Positions 7,730-16,387 of a DNA stretch of 64,000 nt are shown in pieces. The position numbers and the translations under genes were made by a program. The notes below the pieces were generated by a model, which saw only the letters and a program-made list of their open reading frames with translations, did not search any database and was not told where the DNA came from. Every line of letters begins with the position of its first letter. The first letter of the stretch is position 1. Source of the DNA: Rhizobiaceae bacterium (GTDB lineage Bacteria > Pseudomonadota > Alphaproteobacteria > Rhizobiales > Rhizobiaceae); the NCBI GenBank assembly GCA_019635755.1, contig JAHBYW010000004.1, forward strand, positions 408,501 to 472,500, given 5' to 3'.

Positions 7730-9172
7730 ATGATCGAGAACCGCAATTTCTACATCGACGGCAAGTGGGTGGCGCCGCTCGCGCCCCGCGATTTCGCCGT
7801 GATCGACCCCTCCACCGAGGAGGAGTGCGCCATCATCTCGCTGGGCAGCGACGCCGACACCGATCGCGCCGTCGCCGCGGCCAAGCGGGCCTTCCAGACA
7901 TGGTCGCGCACCACGCCCGAGAGCCGGCTGGCGCTGGTGGAGAAGCTCCTGAAGATCTACGAGCGCCGCGCTCCGGACATGGCCAAGGCCATCAGCCTCG
8001 AGATGGGCGCGCCGATCGACATGGCGCTGGAGAGCCAGGCCGGCGCCGGCTCCTGGCACATCTCCAATTTCATCGAAGCGTTCCGCGACTTCGAGTTCGT
8101 GCGCGTGCCGCCCGGCAAGGCGTCGAAGGATCGCATCTCGATGGAGCCGATCGGCGTCGTCGGGCTGATCACGCCCTGGAACTGGCCGATGAACCAGGTG
8201 ACGCTGAAGGTCGTGCCGGCGGTGCTGGCTGGCTGCACCGTGGTGCTGAAACCGTCCGAGATCGCGCCGCTGTCGTCGATGCTGTTCGCCGAGTACATGG
8301 ACGAGGCCGGTTTCCCGGCCGGTGTGTTCAACCTGGTCAACGGCGACGGCGCCGGGGTCGGCACCCGCCTGTCCACGCACCCCGATGTCGAGATGATCAG
8401 CTTCACCGGCTCGACGCGCGCCGGCATCGCCATCACCAAGGCGTCGGCGGATTCGCTGAAGAAGGTCACGCTGGAGCTCGGCGGCAAAGGCGCGAACATC
8501 GTCTTCGCCGACGCCGACAAGGACGCGGTGAAGCGCGGCGCGCTGCATTGCTTCGAGAACACCGGCCAGAGCTGCAACGCGCCGACCCGCATGCTGGTCG
8601 AACGGCCGATCTATGACGCGGCGGTGCAGACCGCCAAGGAAATCGCCGAGACGATCGGTGTCGCTTCGGCCCACAAGACCGGCGACCATATCGGGCCGGT
8701 CGTTTCGGAACTGCAGTTCAACAAGATCCAGGGCCTTATCCAGAAGGGCATCGACGAAGGCGCCCGCCTCGTGGCCGGCGGCACTGGACGTCCCGCCGGA
8801 CTGAACCGCGGCTATTTCGTGCGTCCGACCGTCTTCGCCGACGTAAGCAACGACATGACGATCGCTCGCGAGGAGATCTTTGGACCGGTCCTCTCGATCC
8901 TGCCGTTCGACACCGAGGACGAAGCGGTCGCCATCGCCAACGAAACGCCCTACGGCCTGACCAATTACGTGCAGTCCCAGGACGGCCAGAAGCGCAACCG
9001 CGTCGGCTTGAAGGTCAAAGCTGGCATGGTGGAGATGAACGGCCAGTCGCGCTCGGCCGGCCTGCCCTTCGGCGGCATCAAGGCGTCGGGCCGCGCCCGC
9101 GAAGGCGGGGTCTGGGGCATCGAGGAATTCCTCGAGTCCAAAGTCGTTTCGGGCTGGGCGCAGGATGCCTGA
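7730..9172 (+). CDS. NAD(P)-dependent aldehyde dehydrogenase
   Basis: A full-length 480-residue member of the aldehyde dehydrogenase superfamily, which oxidises aldehydes to carboxylates. Visible motifs are the cofactor loop ITPWNWPMNQ, FTGSTRAG, the general-base region LELGGKGANIVF (Glu), the catalytic Cys in FENTGQSCNAPTRM, and the C-terminal EEIFGPVLSI and LPFGGIKASG. The RBS region reads GAAAGAGGGACCGC. It sits downstream of the SDR gene and upstream of an MFS carrier. The substrate is unknown; the context suggests a sugar, polyol or organic-acid route. Confidence 0.92.
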   Translation: MIENRNFYIDGKWVAPLAPRDFAVIDPSTEEECAIISLGSDADTDRAVAAAKRAFQTWSRTTPESRLALVEKLLKIYERRAPDMAKAISLEMGAPIDMALESQAGAGSWHISNFIEAFRDFEFVRVPPGKASKDRISMEPIGVVGLITPWNWPMNQVTLKVVPAVLAGCTVVLKPSEIAPLSSMLFAEYMDEAGFPAGVFNLVNGDGAGVGTRLSTHPDVEMISFTGSTRAGIAITKASADSLKKVTLELGGKGANIVFADADKDAVKRGALHCFENTGQSCNAPTRMLVERPIYDAAVQTAKEIAETIGVASAHKTGDHIGPVVSELQFNKIQGLIQKGIDEGARLVAGGTGRPAGLNRGYFVRPTVFADVSNDMTIAREEIFGPVLSILPFDTEDEAVAIANETPYGLTNYVQSQDGQKRNRVGLKVKAGMVEMNGQSRSAGLPFGGIKASGRAREGGVWGIEEFLESKVVSGWAQDA

Positions 9173-9181
9173 CGGAACTGC

Positions 9182-9209
9182 GTTTCCGCCGCCGTGGCGC
9201 GGCGGAAAC
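9182..9209 (+). terminator. Strong hairpin after the aldehyde dehydrogenase gene
   Basis: GTTTCCGCCGC (9182-9192) pairs perfectly with GCGGCGGAAAC (9199-9209) around a 6-nt loop, 10 nt after the ALDH stop codon. No run of T follows, so it may instead stabilise the mRNA 3' end or be a Rho-assisted terminator. It separates ALDH from the MFS gene. Confidence 0.5.
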
Positions 9210-9276
9210 CGCTCTTTGGACCTCTAGGTTTGGGCCAGAAGCGTGGATGGTGCCTCCGGAACTGCGGGAGGCGACA

Positions 9277-10500
9277 GTGCACGGTTCTGGACACGGTGAG
9301 GGTACGGCGTCGGACATCGACGGCCCCTATGCCTGGACGCGGCTCGCCATCTCGGTGCTGCTCGCCACCATCAGCGGCGTCGGCATGTGGTCGGTCGTGG
9401 TCGTGCTGCCTGCCGTGCAGGCAGAGTTCGGCATAGACCGCGCCGCGGCGTCGCTGCCCTATACCGGCACGATGGTGGGCTTTGCCCTGGGCAACGCCTT
9501 TGTCGGTCGCATGGTCGACCGCTGGGGCTTCTGGCCGCCGGCCATGCTGTCTTCGCTGGTTCTCGGTGCCGGCTTCCTGCTCTGCTCGATCGCGCCGTCG
9601 CTCGCCATGTTCACGGCGGTCCAGACGCTGATCGGCGCCGGCGCCGCGGCCGCGTTCGGCCCGCTGATCGCCGACATCTCGCACTGGTTCGCGCGCCGGC
9701 GCGGCATCGCCGTGTCGCTCGCTGCCGCCGGCAACTATTTCGCCGGCGCGATCTGGCCGATCGCCATGCCCTACCTGATGGACATCGGCGGCTGGCGGCT
9801 GACCTACCAGGTCATCGGCGTGATCTGCCTCGTCACCATGGTGCCGCTCGTCCTCATGCTGCGCCGACCCGCACCGCTTCGCGCGTCCGGCGCCCATGGC
9901 GGACCGACGCAATCCATCGCGCTGTCGCCGCGGGCGCTTCAGGCGCTGCTGGTTGCCGCGGGTCTCTCCTGCTGCATGGCCATGTCAATGCCGCAGGTGC
10001 ACATCGTCGCCTACTGCATGGACCTCGGCTACGGGGTGGCGCGTGGCGCGGAGATGCTGTCGGTCATGCTCGCCGCCGGTATCGTCAGCCGGCTGGCGTC
10101 CGGCTTCCTCGCGGATCGCATCGGCGGCGTCCGCACCGTGCTGATCGGTTCCGTCGCGCAGGGCCTGTCGCTGCTTTTCTACATCCCCTTCGACGGCCTC
10201 GCGTCGCTCTATGTCGTGTCGCTGATCTTCGGACTCTCGCAGGGCGGGATCGTACCGAACTACGCAGTCATCGTGCGCGAGTACATGCCGGCGAACGAGG
10301 CCGGAGCCCGCGTCGGCCTGGTGATCATGTCGACGACACTCGGCATGGCCATCGGCGGCTGGATGTCCGGATGGATTTATGAGCTCACCGGCTCCTATTC
10401 CGCCGCGTTCCTCAATGGCATCGCTTGGAATGTTGTCAACGCATCGGTTATGCTGATGCTGCTCTTCAGGTCGAACCGCCTCCAACCCGCACGCGCATGA
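9277..10500 (+). CDS. MFS transporter
   Basis: A 407-residue major facilitator with about 12 hydrophobic segments, located in the inner membrane. The loop 2-3 motif appears as GNAFVGRMVDRWGFWPP, and its second-half copy as SGFLADRIGGVRT. The family style is the oxalate/formate or monocarboxylate antiporter branch (long ISGVGMWSVVVVLPAVQAEF first helix), so an organic acid substrate is plausible. I prefer GTG at 9277 because GGGAGG lies at 9267-9272; an ATG at 9247 is in frame but lacks a site. Its stop overlaps the next start (ATGA), implying translational coupling. Confidence 0.88.
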   Translation: MHGSGHGEGTASDIDGPYAWTRLAISVLLATISGVGMWSVVVVLPAVQAEFGIDRAAASLPYTGTMVGFALGNAFVGRMVDRWGFWPPAMLSSLVLGAGFLLCSIAPSLAMFTAVQTLIGAGAAAAFGPLIADISHWFARRRGIAVSLAAAGNYFAGAIWPIAMPYLMDIGGWRLTYQVIGVICLVTMVPLVLMLRRPAPLRASGAHGGPTQSIALSPRALQALLVAAGLSCCMAMSMPQVHIVAYCMDLGYGVARGAEMLSVMLAAGIVSRLASGFLADRIGGVRTVLIGSVAQGLSLLFYIPFDGLASLYVVSLIFGLSQGGIVPNYAVIVREYMPANEAGARVGLVIMSTTLGMAIGGWMSGWIYELTGSYSAAFLNGIAWNVVNASVMLMLLFRSNRLQPARA

Positions 10501-11390
10501 CCCGCACCGAACTCGCCGCCCTGCTTGCGCTTCCGCGCCGCGGGCCGACGCCGAAGGCAGTGCGGCGCGAGGTCGAGGACCGCGAAGGCCTTTCGGTGGA
10601 ACGGCTGGCGCTCGACTTTGGCGGCGACCGGCCGGTGCGCGGTATCCTCACGCGCCCCCTCGCCTCGGCCGGCCGCCGCCCCGCCGTCCTTTACTGCCAT
10701 GCGCATGGCGCGGCCTATGACATCGGCGCGTCCGAGCTGCTCGATGGCCGGCGCAGCCTGCTCTCGCCCTACGGCCCGATCCTGGCGAAGCATGGTTTCG
10801 TCACGCTGTGCATCGACATGCCGACGTTCGGCGAGCGCCAGGAGCCGCGCGAGGATCCGCTGGCGAAGGCGCTGCTCTGGCATGGCAGGACGCTGATGGG
10901 CGTCATGCTGGGCGACCTTCTCGCGGCCTTCGCCTACCTGATGCTGCGCGACGACGTCGACCCGATGCGGATCGCGGCGCTCGGGCTGTCGATGGGCGCG
11001 ACCCACGCCTTTTTCCTCGGCGCGCTCGAACCCCGCATGAACCGCCTTGCGCACCTTTGCTGCTACGCCGACTGGGAGTTCCTGGTGACCACCGAGGCAC
11101 ACGACCTGCACGGCCACTACATGACCATTCCCGGCCTTCTGGCGAAGACCTCGGTCGGCGAAATCGCCGGCATGGCGGCGCCGCGGCCGCAGCTCATCTG
11201 CGTCGGCTATCGCGACCCGCTGACGCCCCGCCCCGCGGTCGAACTCGCTTTTCGGCAGACGCAGCAGGCCTACCACGTGGTCAACGCCGACCGCATGCTG
11301 ACGCTGGTCGAGGAATATGACAGCGGCCATGTCGAGACACCGAAGATGCGGGAGGCCGTTCTGGCATTCCTCGAGAAGATGAAGCACTGA
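10497..11390 (+). CDS. Alpha/beta hydrolase, dienelactone-hydrolase-like
   Basis: A 297-residue serine hydrolase. The nucleophile elbow is GLSMGATHAF (about residue 164), and the catalytic His is likely in YDSGHVETPKM near the C-terminus. The oxyanion region reads VLYCHAHGAAYD. The ATG overlaps the stop of the MFS gene, so I take 10497 rather than the upstream in-frame ATG at 10425, which lies inside the MFS gene. Coupling to a transporter suggests that it hydrolyses an imported ester or lactone; this is inference. The CutC-GNAT gene starts 5 nt downstream. Confidence 0.88.
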   Translation: MTRTELAALLALPRRGPTPKAVRREVEDREGLSVERLALDFGGDRPVRGILTRPLASAGRRPAVLYCHAHGAAYDIGASELLDGRRSLLSPYGPILAKHGFVTLCIDMPTFGERQEPREDPLAKALLWHGRTLMGVMLGDLLAAFAYLMLRDDVDPMRIAALGLSMGATHAFFLGALEPRMNRLAHLCCYADWEFLVTTEAHDLHGHYMTIPGLLAKTSVGEIAGMAAPRPQLICVGYRDPLTPRPAVELAFRQTQQAYHVVNADRMLTLVEEYDSGHVETPKMREAVLAFLEKMKH

Positions 11391-11395
11391 TTGCC

Positions 11396-12643
11396 ATGGC
11401 GAGAGCACCCCTCATCGAAGTCTGTGTCGAAGGCATCGACGGCCTGCTGGCGGCGGAGGCCGCCGGCGCCGACCGCGTCGAACTTTGCGCCTCGTTGCTG
11501 GAGGGCGGCCTGACGCCAAGCTTCGGCACGGTGCGCGAAGCACTCGCGCGCACAAAGATCCCCTTCCACGTGATCGTGCGCCCGCGCGGCGGCGACTTCC
11601 TCTACAGCGAAACCGAGTTCGCCTCGATGGTTGCCGACGTGGAGGCTCTGTGCGACCTCGGCGTCGCCGGCGTCGTCGTCGGCTGTCTCGACGCCGACGG
11701 CGCGATCGACGAGCCACGCATGACGGCGCTCGTCCGGGCCGCAGGTGGCATAAACGTCACCTGCCACCGCGCCTTCGACATGACCCGCGACCCGTTCGAA
11801 GCGCTGGAGGCGCTGATCCGATGCGGCGTCGGCCGCGTGCTGACCAGCGGCCAGCGCGACACGGCCGTCGAGGGCGCCGATCTGCTTGCGGACCTGGTTG
11901 TGCGCGCCGGCGACCGCATCATCATTCTCGGCTGCGGCGCGCTCGACCCGGACAACATCGGCGCGGTCCTCGCCAGAACGAAGCTCTGCGAAATGCACTT
12001 CGCGTCGCTGCGCGACGCGCCGAGCGGCATGCGCTTCCGCAATCCACACGTCGGCATGGGCGGTACCGATCTCGACCGCGAATACCGCCTGACCATCACC
12101 GACGGCGACGTGGTCGCACGTACCATCGCCGCGACACGCGCGACTGGCGGGGCTCTCGCGCACGCTTCCGTTGCGTCGGTCGACAAGGCCGACCTTGCCG
12201 ATGTCCTTACGCTGAACAACGAGCACGCCGCCGAACTGTCATGGCTCGAAGCGCCGAAGCTCGCGCACATGATCGGCGAGGCATTCTTCGCAGGGCGGAT
12301 CGGCAGTCGCGACGCCTTCCTCATCGCTTTTGACGAAACGGCGGACTACGACAGCCCGAACTTCCAGTGGTTCCGCGAGCGGCATCCGCGCTTTGCCTAT
12401 ATCGACCGCGTCTGCGTGGCGCCGCATGCGCGCGGGCGCGGCCACGCCCGGCGTCTCTACGAGGCGCTGTTCGCGGCAGCGAAGGCCTCAGGACGGCCGC
12501 TGGTGACGCTGGAGATCAACGCCGAGCCACCCAACCCGGGGTCGGAAGCCTTCCACGCCGCGCTAGGCTTCATCGAGGTCGGATCGGCCGTGATCCACGG
12601 CGGGACGAAGCCCGTGCGCTATTACGAGAAACGGCTGGGTTGA
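11396..12643 (+). CDS. CutC-like TIM-barrel protein fused to a GNAT acetyltransferase
   Basis: A 415-residue two-domain protein. Residues 1 to about 240 match CutC: IEVCVEGIDG, AAGADRVELCASLLEGGLTPS, VIVRPRGGDFLYS, TCHRAFDM and VLTSGQ. CutC was first described as a copper-homeostasis protein, but its biochemical activity is unsettled. Residues from about 260 to the end form a GNAT domain: YIDRVCVAPHARGRGHARRLYEAL is the acetyl-CoA-binding motif A (about residues 335-357), followed by LEINAEPPNPGSEAFHAALGF. Bacterial CutC is usually a stand-alone protein of about 245 residues, so the extra half is a real fusion in one continuous frame. It follows the hydrolase by 5 nt and probably belongs to the MFS operon. 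Confidence 0.88.
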   Translation: MARAPLIEVCVEGIDGLLAAEAAGADRVELCASLLEGGLTPSFGTVREALARTKIPFHVIVRPRGGDFLYSETEFASMVADVEALCDLGVAGVVVGCLDADGAIDEPRMTALVRAAGGINVTCHRAFDMTRDPFEALEALIRCGVGRVLTSGQRDTAVEGADLLADLVVRAGDRIIILGCGALDPDNIGAVLARTKLCEMHFASLRDAPSGMRFRNPHVGMGGTDLDREYRLTITDGDVVARTIAATRATGGALAHASVASVDKADLADVLTLNNEHAAELSWLEAPKLAHMIGEAFFAGRIGSRDAFLIAFDETADYDSPNFQWFRERHPRFAYIDRVCVAPHARGRGHARRLYEALFAAAKASGRPLVTLEINAEPPNPGSEAFHAALGFIEVGSAVIHGGTKPVRYYEKRLG

Positions 12644-12669
12644 CCATCTCGCCACAGGGCCGCGCCCCG

Positions 12670-13473
12670 TCACTCCGCCCAGCCGGGCTTGCGCTTGCCG
12701 ACGAACGCCGCGATCCCTTCCCGGCCCTCGTCTGACAGCATGGCGTCCGCGAAGGCCTCGGCCGCAACGTCGATCGCCGCCCTGCCCGACACGCCGGCCA
12801 GTGCCAGCACCAGGCTTTTCGTCGCCGCGTTGGCGCCGGGGGCGCAGCGCATGACCTCGGCCCGGATCGCGCCCTCCGCCGCCGCCAGACCATCCGCGTC
12901 CACGACGATGCGGTCCACCAGCCCCAGTGCCGCGGCCTCGCCGGCGTCGATGCGCGCTGCGGTCAGCATGATGCGCCGCGCCGCAGCGGCCCCGATACGG
13001 CCGACGATGAAAGGCGCGATCTGCGCCGGCACGATGCCAAGCGTGGTCTCGGTCAGCGCGAAGCGCGCGTCGCCCGCGGCGACGCAGAAGTCGGCCGCCG
13101 CCGCGAGCCCCAGTCCGCCGGCCATCGCCGCGCCCTCGACCAGCGCCACGGTCACCTGCGGCATCGTGTTGAACCGGTGGAATAGCTCTCCGCCGGCCCG
13201 GCTCATCATCAGCACGGCGTCACGGTCGGCCGTACCCGCCAGCACGGCGGCAAAGCCCTTCACATCACCGCCGGCGCAGAACGTCCCGCCCCTGCCCCGC
13301 AGCGTCACGCCGCGGATCGAGCGGTCCGGCGCGACGGCCTCCAATACGGCCAGAAGGTCCGCAGCCATCTCCGCCGAGAGCGCGTTACGCGTTTCCGGCC
13401 GGTTCAGCCAGATCGTCAGCCATCCGGGCTCGCGCGTGAGCTCCAGCGATGCGGTTTGCAGCAGGTCGGTCAT
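12670..13473 (-). CDS. Enoyl-CoA hydratase/isomerase family protein
   Basis: A 267-residue crotonase-fold protein. The oxyanion-hole segments are GRGGTFCAGGDVKGF and VEGAAMAGGLGLAAAADF. The acidic position used by hydratases falls in ALTETTLGIVPAQ, which has one Glu and one hydrophobic residue, so a hydratase, isomerase or other crotonase activity is possible. Start 13473 (MTDLLQTASLEL) follows a hairpin whose 3' arm ends 3 nt before the ATG. It lies downstream of the Gfo/Idh/MocA gene on the same strand and converges on the CutC-GNAT gene. Confidence 0.88.
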   Translation of the reverse strand: MTDLLQTASLELTREPGWLTIWLNRPETRNALSAEMAADLLAVLEAVAPDRSIRGVTLRGRGGTFCAGGDVKGFAAVLAGTADRDAVLMMSRAGGELFHRFNTMPQVTVALVEGAAMAGGLGLAAAADFCVAAGDARFALTETTLGIVPAQIAPFIVGRIGAAAARRIMLTAARIDAGEAAALGLVDRIVVDADGLAAAEGAIRAEVMRCAPGANAATKSLVLALAGVSGRAAIDVAAEAFADAMLSDEGREGIAAFVGKRKPGWAE

Positions 13474-13505
13474 GAAAAACCCCGGCGGTGGTGACGCCGG
13501 GGTTT
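13474..13505 (-). terminator. Rho-independent terminator overlapping the next gene's leader
   Basis: Read on the minus strand, AAACCCCGGCG (13505-13495), a 7-nt loop, and CGCCGGGGTTT (13487-13477) form a perfect 11-bp stem continued by TT (five T in all), about 40 nt after the Gfo/Idh/MocA stop. The T-run ends one base before the ATG (13473) of the enoyl-CoA hydratase gene, so the stem covers the place where its ribosome site should be. Confidence 0.8.
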
Positions 13506-13544
13506 GATCGGGCCTTTGCCTACGCCTGTAAAGACTTGGCGGCT

Positions 13545-14720
13545 CTAGCCGAGCTTCGTCCAGGCGCCGTTCTTCTTCGACGACTTCACGCAGGCCTCCA
13601 CGAAGGCGACGCCCTCGACACCATCCTGCACGGTCGGGAAAATCACGTCCTTCGGCAGCTTGCCGCCCTTCTTGCGCGCGGCGCGGATCGCGCGTGCTGC
13701 TTCCTGGTAGATGTTGGCAAAGCCTTCGAGATAGCCCTCCGGATGACCTGATGGTACGCGGGTCACGCGCGCCGCGGCCGCGCCAGCACCTGCGCCGGAG
13801 CGGGTGATCAGCCGTTTCGGCTCGCCGAACGGCGTGTACCAGAGGTAGTTCGGGTCGGCCTGTACCCATTCGATGCCGCCCTTGGTGCCGTAGACGCGGA
13901 TCTTCAGGCCGTTCTCGTTGCCCGGCGCCACCTGGCTCGCCCAGATCATGCCCTTGGCTCCGCCCTTGAAGCGCAGCATGACGTTGGCATTGTCGTCCAG
14001 CACGCGGCCGTCGACGAACGCGTCGATGTCGGCCGAAAGCTGGTGCAGTTCCAACCCGGTGATGAAGCGCGCGAGATTGTAGGCGTGCGTTCCAATGTCG
14101 CCGAGTGCACCGCCGGCTCCCGACTTCGCCGGGTCGACGCGCCATGACGCCTGCTTCTGGCCAGTGGCCTCGATGTTGGTCGTCAGCCAGTCCTGCGGAT
14201 ATTCCGCCTGCACCACGCGCAGATCGCCGAGCTGGCCGCTGGCCACCATCTCGCGCGCGTGGCGCACCATCGGATAGCCGGTGTAGTTGTGCGTCAGCAC
14301 GAACACCTTGCCCGTCTTCTGGACAAGCGCCGCGAGCTTCTTTGCGTCGGCCAGCGTCGAGGTCAGCGGCTTGTCGCAGATGACATGGATGCCGGCCTCA
14401 AGGAACGCCTTGGCGGCCGGATAGTGCACGTGATTGGGCGTCACGATCGCCACGGCCTCGATGCCGTCGGCTCTGACAGCCTCCGCCTTGGCCATTTCCG
14501 CGAACGACCCGTAGCTGCGGGACGGATCGAGGTTCAGTTCGGCGGCCGACGCCTTCGCCCGCGCCGGGTCCGAAGACAGCGCGCCGGCGACGAGCTGGAA
14601 CTCGCCGTCCATGCGCGCCGCTATACGGTGCACGCCGCCGATGAAGGCACCCTGCCCGCCGCCCACCATGCCGTAGCGGATCGGTCCGCTGCCCGATTCA
14701 ACCTGCCTGCCGCTGACCAC
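13545..14720 (-). CDS. Gfo/Idh/MocA family NAD(P)-dependent sugar dehydrogenase
   Basis: A 391-residue oxidoreductase. The N-terminal Rossmann fold shows YGMVGGGQGAFIGGVH (about residues 16-31) and VTPNHVHYPAAK, the catalytic-lysine loop appears as ICDKPLTSTL (usually EKP), and the C-terminal substrate domain has GGALGDIGTHAYNLARF, which supplies the conserved Asp/His. Members oxidise or epimerise sugars, inositols and sugar derivatives. The start is GTG with GGGAGGAT 8 nt upstream. The gene follows the TIM-barrel isomerase at 14849-15904 on the same strand, a common pairing in sugar or inositol catabolism. The substrate is unknown. Confidence 0.92.
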   Translation of the reverse strand: MVSGRQVESGSGPIRYGMVGGGQGAFIGGVHRIAARMDGEFQLVAGALSSDPARAKASAAELNLDPSRSYGSFAEMAKAEAVRADGIEAVAIVTPNHVHYPAAKAFLEAGIHVICDKPLTSTLADAKKLAALVQKTGKVFVLTHNYTGYPMVRHAREMVASGQLGDLRVVQAEYPQDWLTTNIEATGQKQASWRVDPAKSGAGGALGDIGTHAYNLARFITGLELHQLSADIDAFVDGRVLDDNANVMLRFKGGAKGMIWASQVAPGNENGLKIRVYGTKGGIEWVQADPNYLWYTPFGEPKRLITRSGAGAGAAAARVTRVPSGHPEGYLEGFANIYQEAARAIRAARKKGGKLPKDVIFPTVQDGVEGVAFVEACVKSSKKNGAWTKLG

Positions 14721-14848
14721 GTTTCGATCCTCCCGGTGAATAGTGAATGGTCATGGTGAATGCTGGCTCGCCAGGGTGGACGGCGACATGGAGGCGCTGG
14801 CAGACCAGCCTCGCCGCCATTTGCCGTTCGCCATTCACCTGTGTGCCG

Positions 14849-15904
14849 TCAGATCCCCATCATCTGCCGAAGCAGCTTCTTGTCGGTGGAGCCGCCCGCG
14901 AAGTCGTCGAAGGCGCGCTCTGTCACCTGGATCAGATGGCTCTGGATAAAGGGCGCGCCCTCGGCCGCACCCTGCTCGGGATGCTTGATGCAGCATTCCC
15001 ACTCCAGCACCGCCCAGCGGTCGTAGCCATATTGAGCGAGCTTGGAGAAGATCGCGCCGAAATCGACCTGTCCGTCGCCCAGCGACCGGAACCGTCCGGC
15101 CCGCTCCAGCCAGCCCGCATAACCGGAATAGACGCCCTGCCGGCCGGTCGGGTTGAACTCGGCGTCCTTCACATGAAAGGCCGAGATGCGCTCGTGATAG
15201 ATGTCGATGAACGCCAGATAGTCGAGCTGCTGCAGCACGAAGTGCGAGGGATCGTAGTTGATCGTGCAGCGCTTGTGGCCACCGACCGCGTCGAGGAACA
15301 TCTCGAAGGTCGCACCGTCGAAGACGTCCTCGCCCGGATGAATCTCGTAGCCGAGATCGACACCGTTCTCCTCATAGACGTCGAGGATAGGCTTCCAGCG
15401 CTTGCCGAGTTCGCCAAACGCCTCCTCGATGAGGCCTGCGGGACGCTGCGGCCATGGGTAGAGGTAAGGAAAGGCCAGAGCGCCCGTGAAGGAGACGGAC
15501 GCCTTCAGGCCGAGCGTCTTCGACGCCTTGGCCGCCATCTTGACCTGATCAACCGCCCACTTCTGCCGGGCTTTCGGATTGTTGTGGACGCTGGACGGCG
15601 CGAATGCATCGAACTGCGCATCGTAGGCGGGATGCACCGCGACCAGCTGGCCCTGCAGGTGCGTCGACAGCTCGGTGATCTCGACGCCGGCGTCCCTGCA
15701 GATGCCCTTTACTTCGTCGCAATAGGCCTTCGACGAGGCGGCCTTCTTGAGGTCGAACAGCCGCCCGTCCCATGTCGGGATCTGGATGCCCTTGTAGCCC
15801 AGCCCGGCCGCCCACTTGGCCATCGACGGCAGCGAATTGAACGGTTCCGCGTCACCGGCGAACTGCGCCAGGAAGATCGCTGGCCCCTTGATGTTGGACG
15901 GCAT
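14849..15904 (-). CDS. Sugar phosphate isomerase/epimerase family (AP-endonuclease 2 fold)
   Basis: A 351-residue xylose-isomerase-like TIM barrel. Likely metal-site segments are LGYEIHPGED (Glu/His), TINYDPSHFVLQQLDY (Asp/His), ISAFHVKDAEF (His/Asp) and AVLEWECCIKHPEQG (Glu). These enzymes isomerise, epimerise or dehydrate keto-sugars and inosose-like compounds using a divalent metal. Start 15904 is preceded by GGAGAGGGAA. It is the first gene of a minus-strand operon with the Gfo/Idh/MocA dehydrogenase, diverging from the plus-strand isomerase operon at 16388. The exact reaction cannot be assigned. Confidence 0.9.
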   Translation of the reverse strand: MPSNIKGPAIFLAQFAGDAEPFNSLPSMAKWAAGLGYKGIQIPTWDGRLFDLKKAASSKAYCDEVKGICRDAGVEITELSTHLQGQLVAVHPAYDAQFDAFAPSSVHNNPKARQKWAVDQVKMAAKASKTLGLKASVSFTGALAFPYLYPWPQRPAGLIEEAFGELGKRWKPILDVYEENGVDLGYEIHPGEDVFDGATFEMFLDAVGGHKRCTINYDPSHFVLQQLDYLAFIDIYHERISAFHVKDAEFNPTGRQGVYSGYAGWLERAGRFRSLGDGQVDFGAIFSKLAQYGYDRWAVLEWECCIKHPEQGAAEGAPFIQSHLIQVTERAFDDFAGGSTDKKLLRQMMGI

Positions 15905-16387
15905 TTCCCTCTCCTACCTCGGCTGGGTGCGCGCCATGATGCCTCGTGGCGTCGACTGGTGTTTCATCCCATGGGCCGCACGGTGCCGCAAGGCGCGGCC
16001 CGGCCGTTTCGCAAACGCGCGCGGCAGACGGTGAGCGGAGCCGGCCGTATCCCGCCCGACACGGCCGGTCCCACTGTATCGCCCCACAACCCTGCACTTC
16101 TGGTATGACCAAACTCGTTTGGCCCGTCAAGGCCCGGAAATGGCCCGAGGGAACCGTCGCGGCCGCCGATCGGTGGGTATTTAATGCACAAATTCAGGTG
16201 CTTATCGTCCGCTCGGATACTCGACTATGGTTTGCTTGCCGCCTGAAATGAAATGGGATACGAATCGCCGCACACCTAATTGGTAGAACCAGTTCTCTGC
16301 GACTGGGGCGCCTTGCGGGGGAGGTAACTGGGACCCGGCGGCTGGCGACGGGACCCGTTTTGAGGCGATCTCTGGGAAGGACATACG
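15905..16387. other. 483-bp divergent regulatory region
   Basis: This gap separates two divergent isomerase operons. I see no credible ORF or RNA gene. Its right part is clearly less GC-rich (TATTTAATGCACAAATTC near 16175-16195) and contains one TGGTNNNACCA operator at 16281-16291. The promoters for both operons presumably lie here, but I cannot fix -35/-10 boxes with confidence. Confidence 0.5.
16281..16291. promoter_or_regulatory. Candidate GntR/FCD operator TGGTAGAACCA
   Basis: A perfect TGGT-N3-ACCA palindrome within AATTGGTAGAACCAGTT, 97 nt before the isomerase start at 16388. TGGTNNNACCA is the type of site bound by several FadR-subfamily GntR regulators, and a gene for such a regulator (18656-19372) lies in the operon it precedes. 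Identical cores occur at 30795-30805 and 30970-30980. Confidence 0.7.
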
